Shown one piece after another: positions 40,327-50,421 of a stretch of DNA of 64,000 bases. Positions within the stretch are counted from its first letter, which is position 1. The number at the start of each line of letters is the position of its first letter. The stretch comes from Sphingobacterium composti. Lineage in GTDB: Bacteria > Bacteroidota > Bacteroidia > Sphingobacteriales > Sphingobacteriaceae. The position numbers were made by a program, and so were the translations under genes. The notes beneath the pieces were generated by a model. It had not been told where the DNA came from, made no database searches, and worked only from the letters and a program-made list of their open reading frames with translations. The stretch is from the NCBI RefSeq assembly GCF_009829075.1, contig NZ_WUQZ01000003.1, positions 213,280-277,279 of the forward strand, written 5' to 3'.

Positions 40327-43300
40327 ATGTATAAAAATAATACTTCAATCGTGTGTATCCACCCACGATTGTTTAAATGTCTACTAATTATGAAATTCAT
40401 TTCATTTTTTATATTCGGACTATTTATACAAACTCAAGCTAATGTGTTTGCGCAAAAAATAAATATTTCGGTATCAAAAGCAGAACTAACAGATGTACTA
40501 AATATCGTTCAAAAACAAACTGATTTGGACTTTCTATTTAGCAGTTCTGAGTTAAAAAGTGTAGGAAAGATTGATCTGCATATGAAAAATGTGGATCTTA
40601 AAGAGGTGTTAGATCAATGTTTAAGTCCTCGTGGTCTAGTATATGCCGTCCAAAATAAAACAGTTCTCATTAGAAAAGCTCCTGAGTTGAGTAATGCATT
40701 ATTGATAAAAGAAACTCAACAGATGTTGCTTGAAGGAAAAGTTTTGGATAGTGATATGAATCCTGTTGTCGGGGCTTCAGTTAAAGTTGTAAATAGCAAT
40801 GCTGCTACAGCAACAAGAGAGGATGGATCTTTTTCGCTGAGCGTAATTCAAAGAGAAGGTCAGGTGATAATTACGGCAATGGGATATGAAGATAAAACTG
40901 TCTCCTATGTTACAGGCCAACAGATTGAAGTTGTATTAAACCCGACATCAAGTGATCTTGAAGAAGTTGTAATTGTTGGTTATGGTGTTCAAAAAAAGGC
41001 AAACTTGACTGGTGCTGTTTCTCAAATCAATGCATCGGATATAGCACTTAGGCCAGATGCTAATATATCTACTGCCCTGCAAGGACTAATGCCTGGTCTT
41101 AATATTCAAATCAATAATGGTGATCCTTCAGAGACTCCTGATATAAATGTGCGTGGTTTCAATTCCATTAATGGGGGCGGTCCTCTTGTATTAATTGACG
41201 GTATTGAAGGTAATATCACGAGAGTTAATCCAAATGATATAGAATCTGTGACAGTTTTAAAAGATGCAGCTTCTGCAGCTATTTATGGAGCTCGTGGTGC
41301 TTTCGGTGTAATATTAATTACTACTAAAACGGGTAAATCAGGTACTACATCCATTAACTATTCTAATAACTTTGCTTGGACAAATCCAGCGGCCAGGACT
41401 GATTTTATAACGGATCCTTATGTGTATGCAAAGACTGTAGACGCTGCTCTTTATGGGTATAATGGTACTAGCTATAGCCAGTACAATACTATGGATTGGG
41501 AAACAATTAAAATGGTGGCTGACGGTCAAATCTCACCATTTCATGAATTGCAAACAGATGGCACACATAAGTTTTTCTATAAGACAAATTGGTGGGATGA
41601 ATTATTCCGTAAAAATCAATTATCTAATTTTCACAATGTCTCGGTTTCAGGGGGCACTGAAAAATTAAGCGCTTATTTCTCAGGAAGAGTTTATGACAGA
41701 CAAAGTATTAATAATATCAATAAAGATGCGGGCATTGAGCGTCAAAACTTTAAATCAAATATTGTATTTCGTCCATACGATTGGTTAGAATTGTCTGCAA
41801 ATACGCAATTTACAAACGAGAGAGACAAAGATTACGGGGGCTTTTCGAACGGTTTCGGGGGCTTATGGAGTACAACTACATGGTACAATTTAATGGCTTT
41901 CTATCCCGTGAGCATTGACGGTATTCCTGTAGATATTGGTACAGGTAATGGAGGCCAAGGAGGTAATGCTGGTTTATATGCGGGAAACACTTCACGTGTA
42001 TTTACTACAGAAGAATTTACAAATACTTTTCGTGCGGTAGCTAAGCCTGTTAAAGGATTAGTGTTAAATTTTGATTATAGTAATCGTATTGATAATACGG
42101 GAAGAACATTACGTTTAAATCCATTTGAATATCTGAAAGGTAATAAATTGAATTACACTGTTGAAGGGTTAAATAGATTAACAGAGTATCGCTGGAAAGA
42201 TAAATATAATGCCTTAAATGCTTTTGCTACATATAATCTTAGCTTAGATTCACAACATAATTTTAAGTTACTTGCAGGTTTTAACCAAGAACAATTTAAC
42301 AGAGATCGTGTGGAGGTTACAGCCGATGATTTGTTACTAGAGAACCTTTCTAATCTTGCTTTAGCAACAACAATGAATAATATTTCTGGCTCAGCAATGG
42401 ACTGGGCTGTGAGAGGTTTTTTTGGACGTTTCAATTATGATTATAATAATAAGTATTTGCTTGAATTGAACGGTCGCTATGACGGTTCTTCGCGATTTCC
42501 TAAAGATAGCCGCTGGGGATTTTTCCCTTCGTTGTCTATAGGGTGGCAAATAGATAGGGAAAATTTCTGGGAAAATGTAAGACCTTATGTTTCTTCATTT
42601 AAACTGAGAACATCATATGGGAAATTAGGTAATCAAACCGTAGACGTTAATACTTTTAAAGAGCTAATGAATGTGTCACGATCTAATGATTGGTTAAACC
42701 AAGGAAACCCTTTAACAATTGCTCAGATGCCAAGCCCACTTCCTAGTGTAGTTACTTGGGAAACCACACGTAGCTTAAATTTTGGTGCTGATATCGGCTT
42801 ACTAAATAATAAGTTATTCTTGAACTTAGACATTTATCGCAAAAATGTTGAAGGGATGTATCTTCCAGGGGAGCCATTGCCTGCGGTGTTTGGGGCAAAT
42901 GAGCCTAAAGAGAATTATGCTGGCCTGCGAAATGAAGGTTATGAGTTGAATATTTCCTACCAAAATAGTTTTGATGTGCTAAGCTCACCATTAAAATTCC
43001 GCGTATCAGCTAATGTTTCCAATTTCAAAGGTATTATTACAAAGTATAACAACCCTAATGGTTTGTTAAGTACATATTATGAAGGACAAAGATTAGGTGA
43101 AATTTGGGGATACCGTATTGCAGGTCAATTCCAGTCAGATGAGGAGGCAGCAGCTTACCAAAGTACATTTACAAACCCATCCACTTCTTTAGGTAGAGTA
43201 TATGGTGATGTTTTTAACGTAGTTCAAAATAGTGAGTGGAATTACCTGCGCGGGGGAGATGTAATATATTTAGATTTGAATGGTGACGGGAAAATTGATA

Positions 43301-43905
43301 ATGGCGAGAATACTTTAGATAATCATGGCGATTTGGAACGTATTGGGAATGCCACTCCGCGTTTCCCATTTGGTGTTAATTTAAGTGCGAGTTGGAAAAG
43401 TTTAGATTTCTCAATAGCCTTATCAGGTGTGGCTAGACAAGACTGGTATCCAACAGGTGAGTTGTACTGGGGAACTTATCAAAGACCTTATTTATCCTTC
43501 TTAAGAAAAGATTTAATTGATAATGCATGGACTCCCGATAATAAGGGTAATACATATCCACAAATATACAGAGGCTATTCATCTTTACAAAGTAATAGAT
43601 CATTGTATCAAATCAATGATTATTACTTAACTAATGTGGGTTTTATTCGTGCTAAAAATCTTACAGTTGGATATTCTTTACCCCAAGAAATGACACGTAA
43701 AGTCAAAATAGAAAAACTAAGATTATTTTTTAGTGGTGAAAATCTTTTCACCTGGAGTTTTGGAGGTTTAACAAGGTATATAGATCCTGAACAAGCAGGT
43801 TCAGCAATTAACCTATCATCACCTGCAACCGCAGATGATAGAGGCGATCAGCGTGTTTACCCTATGGGTAAGTCATATTCTTTTGGTTTAATATTGGATT
43901 TATAA
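40327..43905 (+). CDS. SusC/RagA-type TonB-dependent transporter with STN domain
   Basis: A 1192-residue outer-membrane receptor that imports a glycan or other ligand with TonB energy. The long cytoplasmic N-terminus before the signal helix (KFISFFIFGLFIQTQANVFA) is typical of sigma/FecR-linked SusC proteins, so the ATG at 40327 is kept; 40390 is the alternative. Order: STN domain (NISVSKAELTDVLNIVQKQT), carboxypeptidase-like beta-sandwich (EGKVLDSDMNPVVGASVKVV), plug with the SusC signature LIDGIEGNITRVNPNDIESV and TVLKDAASAAIYGARGAFGV, then a 22-strand barrel. It works with the SusD lipoprotein that starts 4 bp later. Substrate class is suggested by downstream genes only. Confidence 0.94.
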   Translation: MYKNNTSIVCIHPRLFKCLLIMKFISFFIFGLFIQTQANVFAQKINISVSKAELTDVLNIVQKQTDLDFLFSSSELKSVGKIDLHMKNVDLKEVLDQCLSPRGLVYAVQNKTVLIRKAPELSNALLIKETQQMLLEGKVLDSDMNPVVGASVKVVNSNAATATREDGSFSLSVIQREGQVIITAMGYEDKTVSYVTGQQIEVVLNPTSSDLEEVVIVGYGVQKKANLTGAVSQINASDIALRPDANISTALQGLMPGLNIQINNGDPSETPDINVRGFNSINGGGPLVLIDGIEGNITRVNPNDIESVTVLKDAASAAIYGARGAFGVILITTKTGKSGTTSINYSNNFAWTNPAARTDFITDPYVYAKTVDAALYGYNGTSYSQYNTMDWETIKMVADGQISPFHELQTDGTHKFFYKTNWWDELFRKNQLSNFHNVSVSGGTEKLSAYFSGRVYDRQSINNINKDAGIERQNFKSNIVFRPYDWLELSANTQFTNERDKDYGGFSNGFGGLWSTTTWYNLMAFYPVSIDGIPVDIGTGNGGQGGNAGLYAGNTSRVFTTEEFTNTFRAVAKPVKGLVLNFDYSNRIDNTGRTLRLNPFEYLKGNKLNYTVEGLNRLTEYRWKDKYNALNAFATYNLSLDSQHNFKLLAGFNQEQFNRDRVEVTADDLLLENLSNLALATTMNNISGSAMDWAVRGFFGRFNYDYNNKYLLELNGRYDGSSRFPKDSRWGFFPSLSIGWQIDRENFWENVRPYVSSFKLRTSYGKLGNQTVDVNTFKELMNVSRSNDWLNQGNPLTIAQMPSPLPSVVTWETTRSLNFGADIGLLNNKLFLNLDIYRKNVEGMYLPGEPLPAVFGANEPKENYAGLRNEGYELNISYQNSFDVLSSPLKFRVSANVSNFKGIITKYNNPNGLLSTYYEGQRLGEIWGYRIAGQFQSDEEAAAYQSTFTNPSTSLGRVYGDVFNVVQNSEWNYLRGGDVIYLDLNGDGKIDNGENTLDNHGDLERIGNATPRFPFGVNLSASWKSLDFSIALSGVARQDWYPTGELYWGTYQRPYLSFLRKDLIDNAWTPDNKGNTYPQIYRGYSSLQSNRSLYQINDYYLTNVGFIRAKNLTVGYSLPQEMTRKVKIEKLRLFFSGENLFTWSFGGLTRYIDPEQAGSAINLSSPATADDRGDQRVYPMGKSYSFGLILDL

Positions 43906-43909
43906 TAAT

Positions 43910-45685
43910 ATGTTTAAAATGAAAATTTCGATTCTATATATAAACGTAGGGATTCTCACGGCTTTATCATTTTTGAGCTCTTGTAATGATGATTTCCTAG
44001 ACAGATCATCCAAAGATAAAGTGGAGGCGCCCTTTTTCTTTAACACCGCTAAAGATCTTGAAGTAGCCACAAATGCGCTCTATACGATGTTACCTGATTT
44101 TAACATATATACCGAGGATGCTGCTTCAGATAATTTGGTGCCATTGAATCCAAGTACTAAAATTCGTGGAAATAGAATAGTGCCAGTTGGTAGCGGGTCA
44201 GGAGGATGGTCATGGGGTAATTTAAGAAGAATAAACTATTTTTTAAGTAATTATCACAAAGCGAATGATGATGCTGCAAAAGCAAAATTTAGTGGTATAG
44301 CCCGTTTTTTTAGAGCATATTTTTACTATGATAAAGTAAAAACTTTTGGTGATGTTCCTTGGTACAATACTGTTCTTGACGCTAAGGATCCTGATCTTTA
44401 TAAAGCTCGTGATTCTCGCATACTAGTAATGGATTCGGTCATGGCAGATTTAGATTATGCTATACAAAATATTCCGGCTGAAAAACAAGTAAATCTAATT
44501 ACTCGCTATACAGCCATGTTATTAAAAGCTCGAGTTGCATTATTTGAGGGTACTTTTAGAAAATATCATGGTATAGCTGGATATCAAGAGTATCTTTCTT
44601 TGGCAGAGCAGGCCGCGCTACAGTTAATTAATTCAGGTGCTTATACATTATTTACTGAAGGAGGAAGTGAGTCTGCTTACCGTAATCTATTTGGTAGATA
44701 CAATCAAAATGATATTGAAACTATTTTAGCAGTTGATTATGAAACAGGGAAGCGTGTACATTCCTTAGGTAGTTATTTTACATCAGCGACACAAGGGTCT
44801 TACGGTATCACCAAAGACTTTATAAATAGCTTTTTGATGAGTGATGGATCACGATTTACAGATAGACAAGGTTATCAAACCTATAATTTCTTTCAGGAAA
44901 TGCAAAATAGAGACCCGAGGTTAACGCAGATCACGGCCGGTCCAGATTTTAAAGTAACTGGTAAAACCACTAGAGAACCCGTGAATTTATCTATTACAAC
45001 TACGGGCTATAGAATCATAAAAGCTTTACCTGACAATTCGCAATGGTCTACTTCAGGGTCTTACTTTGATATTATATTATTTAGATATGCTGAAGCACTA
45101 TTGATTTACGCTGAATCAAAAGCCGAATTGGGTACTATAACGCAAGCCGACTTAGATTTATCAATTAATAAATTGAGAGCACGTGCAGGTATGCCGAATA
45201 TAAATTTAATACAGGCTAATGCAAATCCTGATACGTATTTGGCAAACATGTATACTAATGTAGATAATGGAGCTAATAAAGGAGTGATTCTAGAAATTCG
45301 TCGTGAACGACGCGTTGAGCTCTTTAATGAAGGATTTCGTTGGGACGATTTGATGCGATGGAAGGCAGGAAAAAAGATTGAACAGCCGATGGTGGGTATT
45401 TATTTTGCTGGAGTTGGAAGCCATGACTTCAATGGTGATGGTATTGTCGATGTATTCTTACATACAGGATCTACAACAGGTGCCCCTTCATCAGTTACAT
45501 CATTTGTAAATATTTTACAACGGACATTGCGAAATCCACTCACTGGAGCGCAGAATTCAAATTCGGGGAATATTGATCCTTTTCCAACTGGAGGAAAATT
45601 TGACGAAGATAGGGACTATTTAGCTCCTTTACCTTCGGAGGATTTATTACTTAATAAGAACTTAGTTCAAAATGCAAATTGGTAA
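43910..45685 (+). CDS. SusD/RagB-family nutrient-binding lipoprotein
   Basis: A 591-residue outer-membrane lipoprotein that captures ligand over the SusC pore. Lipobox LSSCNDDFLDRSS, then ATNALYTMLPDFNIYTEDAA (SusD-like N domain), ARFFRAYFYYDKVKTFGDVP (the conserved YF-x-G-DVP loop) and a RagB domain ending in RRERRVELFNEGFRWDDLMR (the E-x-R-R-x-E-L region). An ATG at 43919 is an equally good start. Pairing with the adjacent SusC is certain by convention; ligand unknown. Confidence 0.94.
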   Translation: MFKMKISILYINVGILTALSFLSSCNDDFLDRSSKDKVEAPFFFNTAKDLEVATNALYTMLPDFNIYTEDAASDNLVPLNPSTKIRGNRIVPVGSGSGGWSWGNLRRINYFLSNYHKANDDAAKAKFSGIARFFRAYFYYDKVKTFGDVPWYNTVLDAKDPDLYKARDSRILVMDSVMADLDYAIQNIPAEKQVNLITRYTAMLLKARVALFEGTFRKYHGIAGYQEYLSLAEQAALQLINSGAYTLFTEGGSESAYRNLFGRYNQNDIETILAVDYETGKRVHSLGSYFTSATQGSYGITKDFINSFLMSDGSRFTDRQGYQTYNFFQEMQNRDPRLTQITAGPDFKVTGKTTREPVNLSITTTGYRIIKALPDNSQWSTSGSYFDIILFRYAEALLIYAESKAELGTITQADLDLSINKLRARAGMPNINLIQANANPDTYLANMYTNVDNGANKGVILEIRRERRVELFNEGFRWDDLMRWKAGKKIEQPMVGIYFAGVGSHDFNGDGIVDVFLHTGSTTGAPSSVTSFVNILQRTLRNPLTGAQNSNSGNIDPFPTGGKFDEDRDYLAPLPSEDLLLNKNLVQNANW

Positions 45686-45686
45686 T

Positions 45687-46631
45687 ATGCAGAGATTTCG
45701 GTTTTTTATTGCATTTATAGCTTTGTTTACAATGTCCGTGTCAATGCTTTACGCAAAGTATTCACCTTCTCGAATGGCCTTAGGGTATTCTGTTAATATG
45801 CAGTTAATTACTAAGGAGAAGATGCAATATGCAAAGTCTTTAGGGATTGATTACATTGAATTATCTAATGTCGGCTCTATGCTTAATAAGGATTTGAGTT
45901 TGAAATATGATCAAGACTATTGGATAAATCAAATAGATAGCATAAAAACTATATTAGATGCTACGAACATCAAAGTTTGGTCAATTCATATGCCTTTCTC
46001 TCAAAAGATTGATTTATCTCTAAGATCAGAGTTCGAAAGAAAGCAGGTAGTTGAGACACATATACAAATGATTCAGTTACTTTCTGCTTTGCGACCTGAA
46101 ATTATTCTATTTCATCCTTCCTATTATCTAGGAATGGATGAAAGGGAATTAAGAATCGCACAGTTGGTGAAATCGGTGTTTGAATTAAACAATGAAACCC
46201 GACGTCATAATATGCAAATGGTAGTTGAAAATATGCTTGGCCCACAACTAACAATTGGTGATAAGGAAAGACCGTTATTGCGCACCATTAAAGAATGTGA
46301 ATTAGTGTTCTCTCTTTTACCTGATGATGTAGGTCTTGCAGTAGATATGTGTCATATCATGAATTCCGAATTATTAATCGAAAAGTTTGGTTCTCGTGTT
46401 AAAACTTTACATGTTTCCGACGGCGATGGACTATCAGAAGCGCATTATCTTCCTTGTAATACATTGGGAAAAAATAATTGGAATTTGATATTTGCCGCGT
46501 TAGAGAAAATTAATTATTCTGGAGTATTTATGTATGAATGTAAATACACTGACGAAAAGGAACTTAAAAACTGTTATGATTTATTAGAAGTTGATTATAA
46601 CAATTATAAACTTAACAACAAACGTATTTAA
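45687..46631 (+). CDS. Secreted sugar-phosphate isomerase/epimerase-like TIM barrel
   Basis: A 314-residue xylose-isomerase-like (AP endonuclease 2 family) TIM barrel with a signal peptide (FRFFIAFIALFTMSVSMLYA), so periplasmic. Barrel strands include GIDYIELSNVG, KVWSIHMPFSQ, PEIILFHPSYY, QMVVENMLGP, GLAVDMCHIM and KTLHVSDGDG; Glu, Asp and His in these strands match the metal site. The frame is open to 45672, inside SusD, but 45687 gives the better signal start. As part of the SusCD locus it may epimerise or cleave a sugar released in the periplasm. Confidence 0.82.
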   Translation: MQRFRFFIAFIALFTMSVSMLYAKYSPSRMALGYSVNMQLITKEKMQYAKSLGIDYIELSNVGSMLNKDLSLKYDQDYWINQIDSIKTILDATNIKVWSIHMPFSQKIDLSLRSEFERKQVVETHIQMIQLLSALRPEIILFHPSYYLGMDERELRIAQLVKSVFELNNETRRHNMQMVVENMLGPQLTIGDKERPLLRTIKECELVFSLLPDDVGLAVDMCHIMNSELLIEKFGSRVKTLHVSDGDGLSEAHYLPCNTLGKNNWNLIFAALEKINYSGVFMYECKYTDEKELKNCYDLLEVDYNNYKLNNKRI

Positions 46632-46633
46632 TT

Positions 46634-48325
46634 ATGAAGAATATTAATTGTTTAATCTTAATAATTGCCTTTGTTTCACTCTTCACAGCTTGTAAAAAAG
46701 ATAAAAATATTTTTGAAAGCAAGCTTTTGATTGGAAATACCTACTTAGAAGTAAGTAATAAATCTCAGCGTTACACTTTTGACGTTTTGTCTAATAAAGA
46801 GATTGAGATTAGTACCGATGCCTCTTGGATTACACTAGATAGTACTAATTTCGGCAAAGGAAAAAATAAAGTTGGTTTTACAGCATCTCTTAATGAAGAT
46901 GATGAGCGCTCGGCAGTGATCTTAGTGAGGATGGATGCTGAAAATGAGCGTGAGGTGTTAGTTGTTCAGGAAACGGGGAAAGCTCCTGTTTTCTATGTTA
47001 AGCCTGATGGAACGGGTGATGGTAAATCTTGGGTTAATGCTATGGATCTGAATACTGCTTTGGAACAGTCCACAACTAATAGCATCATACATTTAACAGA
47101 AGGTATTTATAAACCAACTAAAACAATTAGGAATGGTGATGCAACAAATGAATCAGATAAAACAATCGAAATTGCAAAAAACATAACGTTAATAGGGGGG
47201 TATGAGGCTAATCCTACTTCAAGCTCTTCAGCAAATCCGGCTGTTTATAAAACTATTTTTGATGGACAGCTTTCTTCATCTGTCAATAGTTATCACACGG
47301 TAACCATTACTGCACCATTCGACGCCGAGTCTAAAGTTTCCATAAGTGGCATTGTTATAAAAGGAGGAAATGCTACCAATAGAGGAAGTAATGTAACAAT
47401 AGCCGATGTTCGATATAACCGTGGCTGGGGAGGTGGTATGTTAATAGCAAATGCACGCGTAGAATTAAGTAACGTAGAAGTTATAGAAAATAAAACATCT
47501 AATTCTGGAGGAACTGTAGGATATGGTGCTGGAATTTATGCTTTTAATAATGCCGAAATTACATTGAAAAATGTTAAAATTAATAACAACCGTGGAGGAA
47601 ATAATGGCGGTGGTTTATGGTTGGCAGATGGTAGATTAATAGCTTATGATTCTCAGTTTAATAATAATTCTGCTTCTGGTACTGCAGCGGGATTACATGG
47701 CTATCCGAATGCTACTTTAACATTGTACAACTGTGAGATTAAAAATAATTCAAACACTTCATACGGTGCTGGACTTTATGTTCGTGAGAATTCGACAGCC
47801 TATGTCATAAACTCTCTCATCTCAGGTAATAAGTCAACATCTGCTAATGGTGGAGGAGGAGTAATGCTGTATGGCGGAACTACTGTTCACCTTATTAGTT
47901 CAACTGTAGTGGATAACACATCTGCAGGTCCTGGTGGAGGTGTTTATAAACGTAATCTAGTCAATGATTTGAATATATATAACTCAATCATAGCTAGTAA
48001 CACACAAACTGCAACTTCTAAAGATGTAGATATGTTTGCTGAAGCTTCTGCTACGAATCCACACATTAAAAACTCAGTAATTATGACTTCAGTTTATTCT
48101 GCTGAGGGAACTGTAGTATCGGGTTCTACATTTTCTCCAAACACCATGCTTAATAATGATTTCATGCCTATTGGACAGAATAATCCAGCATTACAATATG
48201 GCGTTGATAAAGATGGTCTAAGCGCTTACGGTAGTACATTCAATCCCATATTTTCAGAGCACATTACAAAAGATATGTATGGTGCAGAAAGAACATTAAA
48301 AATAATGGGGTATAAAGTTAAGTAA
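46634..48325 (+). CDS. BACON/beta-helix lipoprotein
   Basis: A 563-residue lipoprotein (lipobox FTACKKDKN). Residues 30-115 look like a BACON domain (ISTDASWITLDSTNFGKGKN, VLVVQETG), usually a carbohydrate-binding or spacer module. A right-handed parallel beta-helix follows (FYVKPDGTGDGKSWVNAMDL start, then repeated GGGLWLADGR, GAGIYAFNN and GAGLYVRENS turns), similar to pectate-lyase-like and polymorphic outer-membrane proteins. It may be a surface polysaccharide lyase or binder; no catalytic triad is evident. Stop and next start overlap by one base. Confidence 0.8.
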   Translation: MKNINCLILIIAFVSLFTACKKDKNIFESKLLIGNTYLEVSNKSQRYTFDVLSNKEIEISTDASWITLDSTNFGKGKNKVGFTASLNEDDERSAVILVRMDAENEREVLVVQETGKAPVFYVKPDGTGDGKSWVNAMDLNTALEQSTTNSIIHLTEGIYKPTKTIRNGDATNESDKTIEIAKNITLIGGYEANPTSSSSANPAVYKTIFDGQLSSSVNSYHTVTITAPFDAESKVSISGIVIKGGNATNRGSNVTIADVRYNRGWGGGMLIANARVELSNVEVIENKTSNSGGTVGYGAGIYAFNNAEITLKNVKINNNRGGNNGGGLWLADGRLIAYDSQFNNNSASGTAAGLHGYPNATLTLYNCEIKNNSNTSYGAGLYVRENSTAYVINSLISGNKSTSANGGGGVMLYGGTTVHLISSTVVDNTSAGPGGGVYKRNLVNDLNIYNSIIASNTQTATSKDVDMFAEASATNPHIKNSVIMTSVYSAEGTVVSGSTFSPNTMLNNDFMPIGQNNPALQYGVDKDGLSAYGSTFNPIFSEHITKDMYGAERTLKIMGYKVK

Positions 48326-49473
48326 TGATGAAAATAGTAATATTTGTCTGTCTTTTAATAATATCCTCTTTGAATATTAGTATAGCTTCTAACCCCAAGA
48401 CAATAATGTTGGTTCTTGGTTCGAGTAATCCAGAAATTCTTGCTTCAAGAATACAAATAGCAAATAGACTGTATAATGTACAGCAAATAGATAAAATAAT
48501 TGTTTCTGGTGGATGTGGTGCACATAAGTCTTCGATATGTGAAGCCAGTATCATGTTTGATGGTTTAGTGATGTTGGGAGTGGAATCTTCTAAAATTTAT
48601 AAAGAAGAGAACGCAAAAACAACAGTCCAGAATTATGTTTTCAGTCGTACTCTCAAGGATGAATACGGAAAAAATATTATTCAACAAGGAGACACTGTAT
48701 TTGTTGTTTCGAATCACTGGCACGCCGTGTCTGTTGCTGCGCGTTTGAAAAAATATGATTCTGTACATGCTAAGTTTTTTATTGAGGGAGATATATCCCC
48801 CAAAGAAAATGATAAGCTTGATTATGTGTCTATTTTTAATGGGGAACTAGATAATGATAAATTCATTAAAAATGCTCTTTGGTTGACACCTCAGGTATCA
48901 TGGCAAATTAATGACAATTCATATTATCTAATGGATTCTTTAGTCTATGAAACCAATGATGGGAAAGTTGTAAATACGAGTAATCGTACTCAAGTTTTTA
49001 ATGATCCTAGATTTCAAGATCAAAAGGGTGCTTGGTCTTTTATAGAAAACGGTAATACTTGGTTTATTAAAGCGTTAAATAAGATTTATGTTGTCGATAA
49101 AAGTAATATGAAAATCAAAAATATATTTTCATGGGATAATTTTGTTTATAATATGCCTGATAGTTGGAAGATTAATAGTTTCAATGCAGGATTAATTGTA
49201 GACGATAAATTAATACTTTTTTCAAACGATGCGGTATTAGTTGCTACCAAAAAAGATGATAAATTCGTTTTCCAAAAGGAGGGAGAGGCAGCAAAAATCT
49301 TCTCGAATTGGCCTTTTTCATGGGGAAAGTCTAATGTCGCTGGAGTGCATGGCCAAATTAATAACCAAGAAATACTCCTTTATAGAAATAGAGAGTATTT
49401 AAAGATAGACAAGCAATTGAATGTTATTCAAAAACCACTGAATTTAAATGTTAAATGGGTTAGTAACCCCTAA
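48325..49473 (+). CDS. YdcF/SanA-family (DUF218) protein with beta-rich C-terminal domain
   Basis: A 382-residue exported protein (signal about residues 1-22). The N-terminal half is DUF218: TIMLVLGSSNPEILASRIQI, KIIVSGGCGAHKSS, ENAKTTVQNYVFSRTL and FVVSNHWHAVSVAARLKKYD are the family blocks. The C-terminal 175 residues are not part of YdcF; they contain repeated short aromatic strands (KGAWSFIENGNTWFIKALNK, ILLYRNREYLKID) like the blades of a hemopexin-like propeller. The fusion is unusual. DUF218 proteins act on envelope glycans in ways not well defined. Start may be 48325 or the Met at 48328. Confidence 0.75.
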   Translation: MMKIVIFVCLLIISSLNISIASNPKTIMLVLGSSNPEILASRIQIANRLYNVQQIDKIIVSGGCGAHKSSICEASIMFDGLVMLGVESSKIYKEENAKTTVQNYVFSRTLKDEYGKNIIQQGDTVFVVSNHWHAVSVAARLKKYDSVHAKFFIEGDISPKENDKLDYVSIFNGELDNDKFIKNALWLTPQVSWQINDNSYYLMDSLVYETNDGKVVNTSNRTQVFNDPRFQDQKGAWSFIENGNTWFIKALNKIYVVDKSNMKIKNIFSWDNFVYNMPDSWKINSFNAGLIVDDKLILFSNDAVLVATKKDDKFVFQKEGEAAKIFSNWPFSWGKSNVAGVHGQINNQEILLYRNREYLKIDKQLNVIQKPLNLNVKWVSNP

Positions 49474-49482
49474 TTATTTACT

Positions 49483-50361
49483 ATGAAAAACAGAATTTTA
49501 TATAGTATACTTATTTTATTCCTTTTTGTCAATTGTTCTAAAAAAGAGGAAGGTACCCAGCTCCCATACGACTATACCAATGTTGAGAAATTAGATGTAA
49601 AAGAAATAGTTGCCGCTGCTAAGTGGGACGTAAGATCTGTTGCTGAAGGTATAGTCTGGAAAAGTTATCAGTTTAATAATTTGTTTGAAACAAAACAATT
49701 TGTGACAATTCTAGAAATCGACTTATCAAAAGGATTTAATATAGAATTACCATTTGTATCTTCGGGATTTTTAAAAACTAGTGAGGCTGCAACCGAGCAT
49801 AATGCATTGATAGCATTTAACGGAAGCTATTTTAATACTACCTCTGGAGGCTCTACAGTATTCTTAAAGAAAGATGGAAAAGTTATTAAAGAAACAAATA
49901 ATGGTTTCAACAGTTATAGGGAGAATGGAGCCTTAACGCTTAATTCGTCTGGAGTACCTAATATTATGGTAAAGCCATCATCAGGATGGAACACTATAAG
50001 TGAACCCACAGCACTTGCAGGCGGCCCACTATTAATGATTGGAGGTAAAGAACTATCACAATTGGAAGTGGACTTTAATACGACTAGACATCCAAGAACT
50101 GCAGTAGGACTGACAGCAGATAATAAACTGTTAGTAACAGTAGTTGATGGTCGTGCGTCATCCTCACGAGGTATGTCAATTCCAGAACTTTCGAGTTTCA
50201 TGGCAGCTTTGGAATGTGTTTCTGCACTAAATTATGATGGAGGTGGTTCTTCTACTGCCTGGGTGAAAAATTATGGTGTAGTTAATCATCCTTCTGACAA
50301 TGGCAAATTTGATAATGAAGGAGAACGCGGCGTAGCTACAGTATTTGTAATAAAGAAATAA
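49483..50361 (+). CDS. Phosphodiester glycosidase family lipoprotein
   Basis: A 292-residue lipoprotein (lipobox LFVNCSKKE) of the phosphodiester glycosidase family (NAGPA/uncovering-enzyme-like), which removes a sugar linked through a 1-phosphodiester. FNGSYFNTTSGGST (about residue 110), the central ALAGGPLLM, HPRTAVGLTADN and the C-terminal LNYDGGGSSTAWV are the conserved blocks. Its position at the end of the SusCD locus suggests that the imported or degraded polymer contains sugar-1-phosphate diesters. A strong terminator follows. Confidence 0.88.
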   Translation: MKNRILYSILILFLFVNCSKKEEGTQLPYDYTNVEKLDVKEIVAAAKWDVRSVAEGIVWKSYQFNNLFETKQFVTILEIDLSKGFNIELPFVSSGFLKTSEAATEHNALIAFNGSYFNTTSGGSTVFLKKDGKVIKETNNGFNSYRENGALTLNSSGVPNIMVKPSSGWNTISEPTALAGGPLLMIGGKELSQLEVDFNTTRHPRTAVGLTADNKLLVTVVDGRASSSRGMSIPELSSFMAALECVSALNYDGGGSSTAWVKNYGVVNHPSDNGKFDNEGERGVATVFVIKK

Positions 50362-50373
50362 TAGTGCGAATAT

Positions 50374-50420
50374 AAAAAAAACACCCCCATAAATTTTTTA
50401 ACTTTTTGGGGGTGTTTTTT
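50374..50420 (+). terminator. Rho-independent terminator of the first SusCD locus
   Basis: aaaaaaacaccccc pairs with gggggtgttttttt (14 bp) around an A/T-rich loop, followed by more T. It begins 13 bp after the phosphodiester glycosidase stop. Confidence 0.92.
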
Positions 50421-50421
50421 T

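Noticed and set aside
40291..40351. Repeated aatcgtgtgta before susC as an operator pair
   Set aside because: Only two short copies, one inside the likely coding start of susC; no symmetry, so not enough to call.
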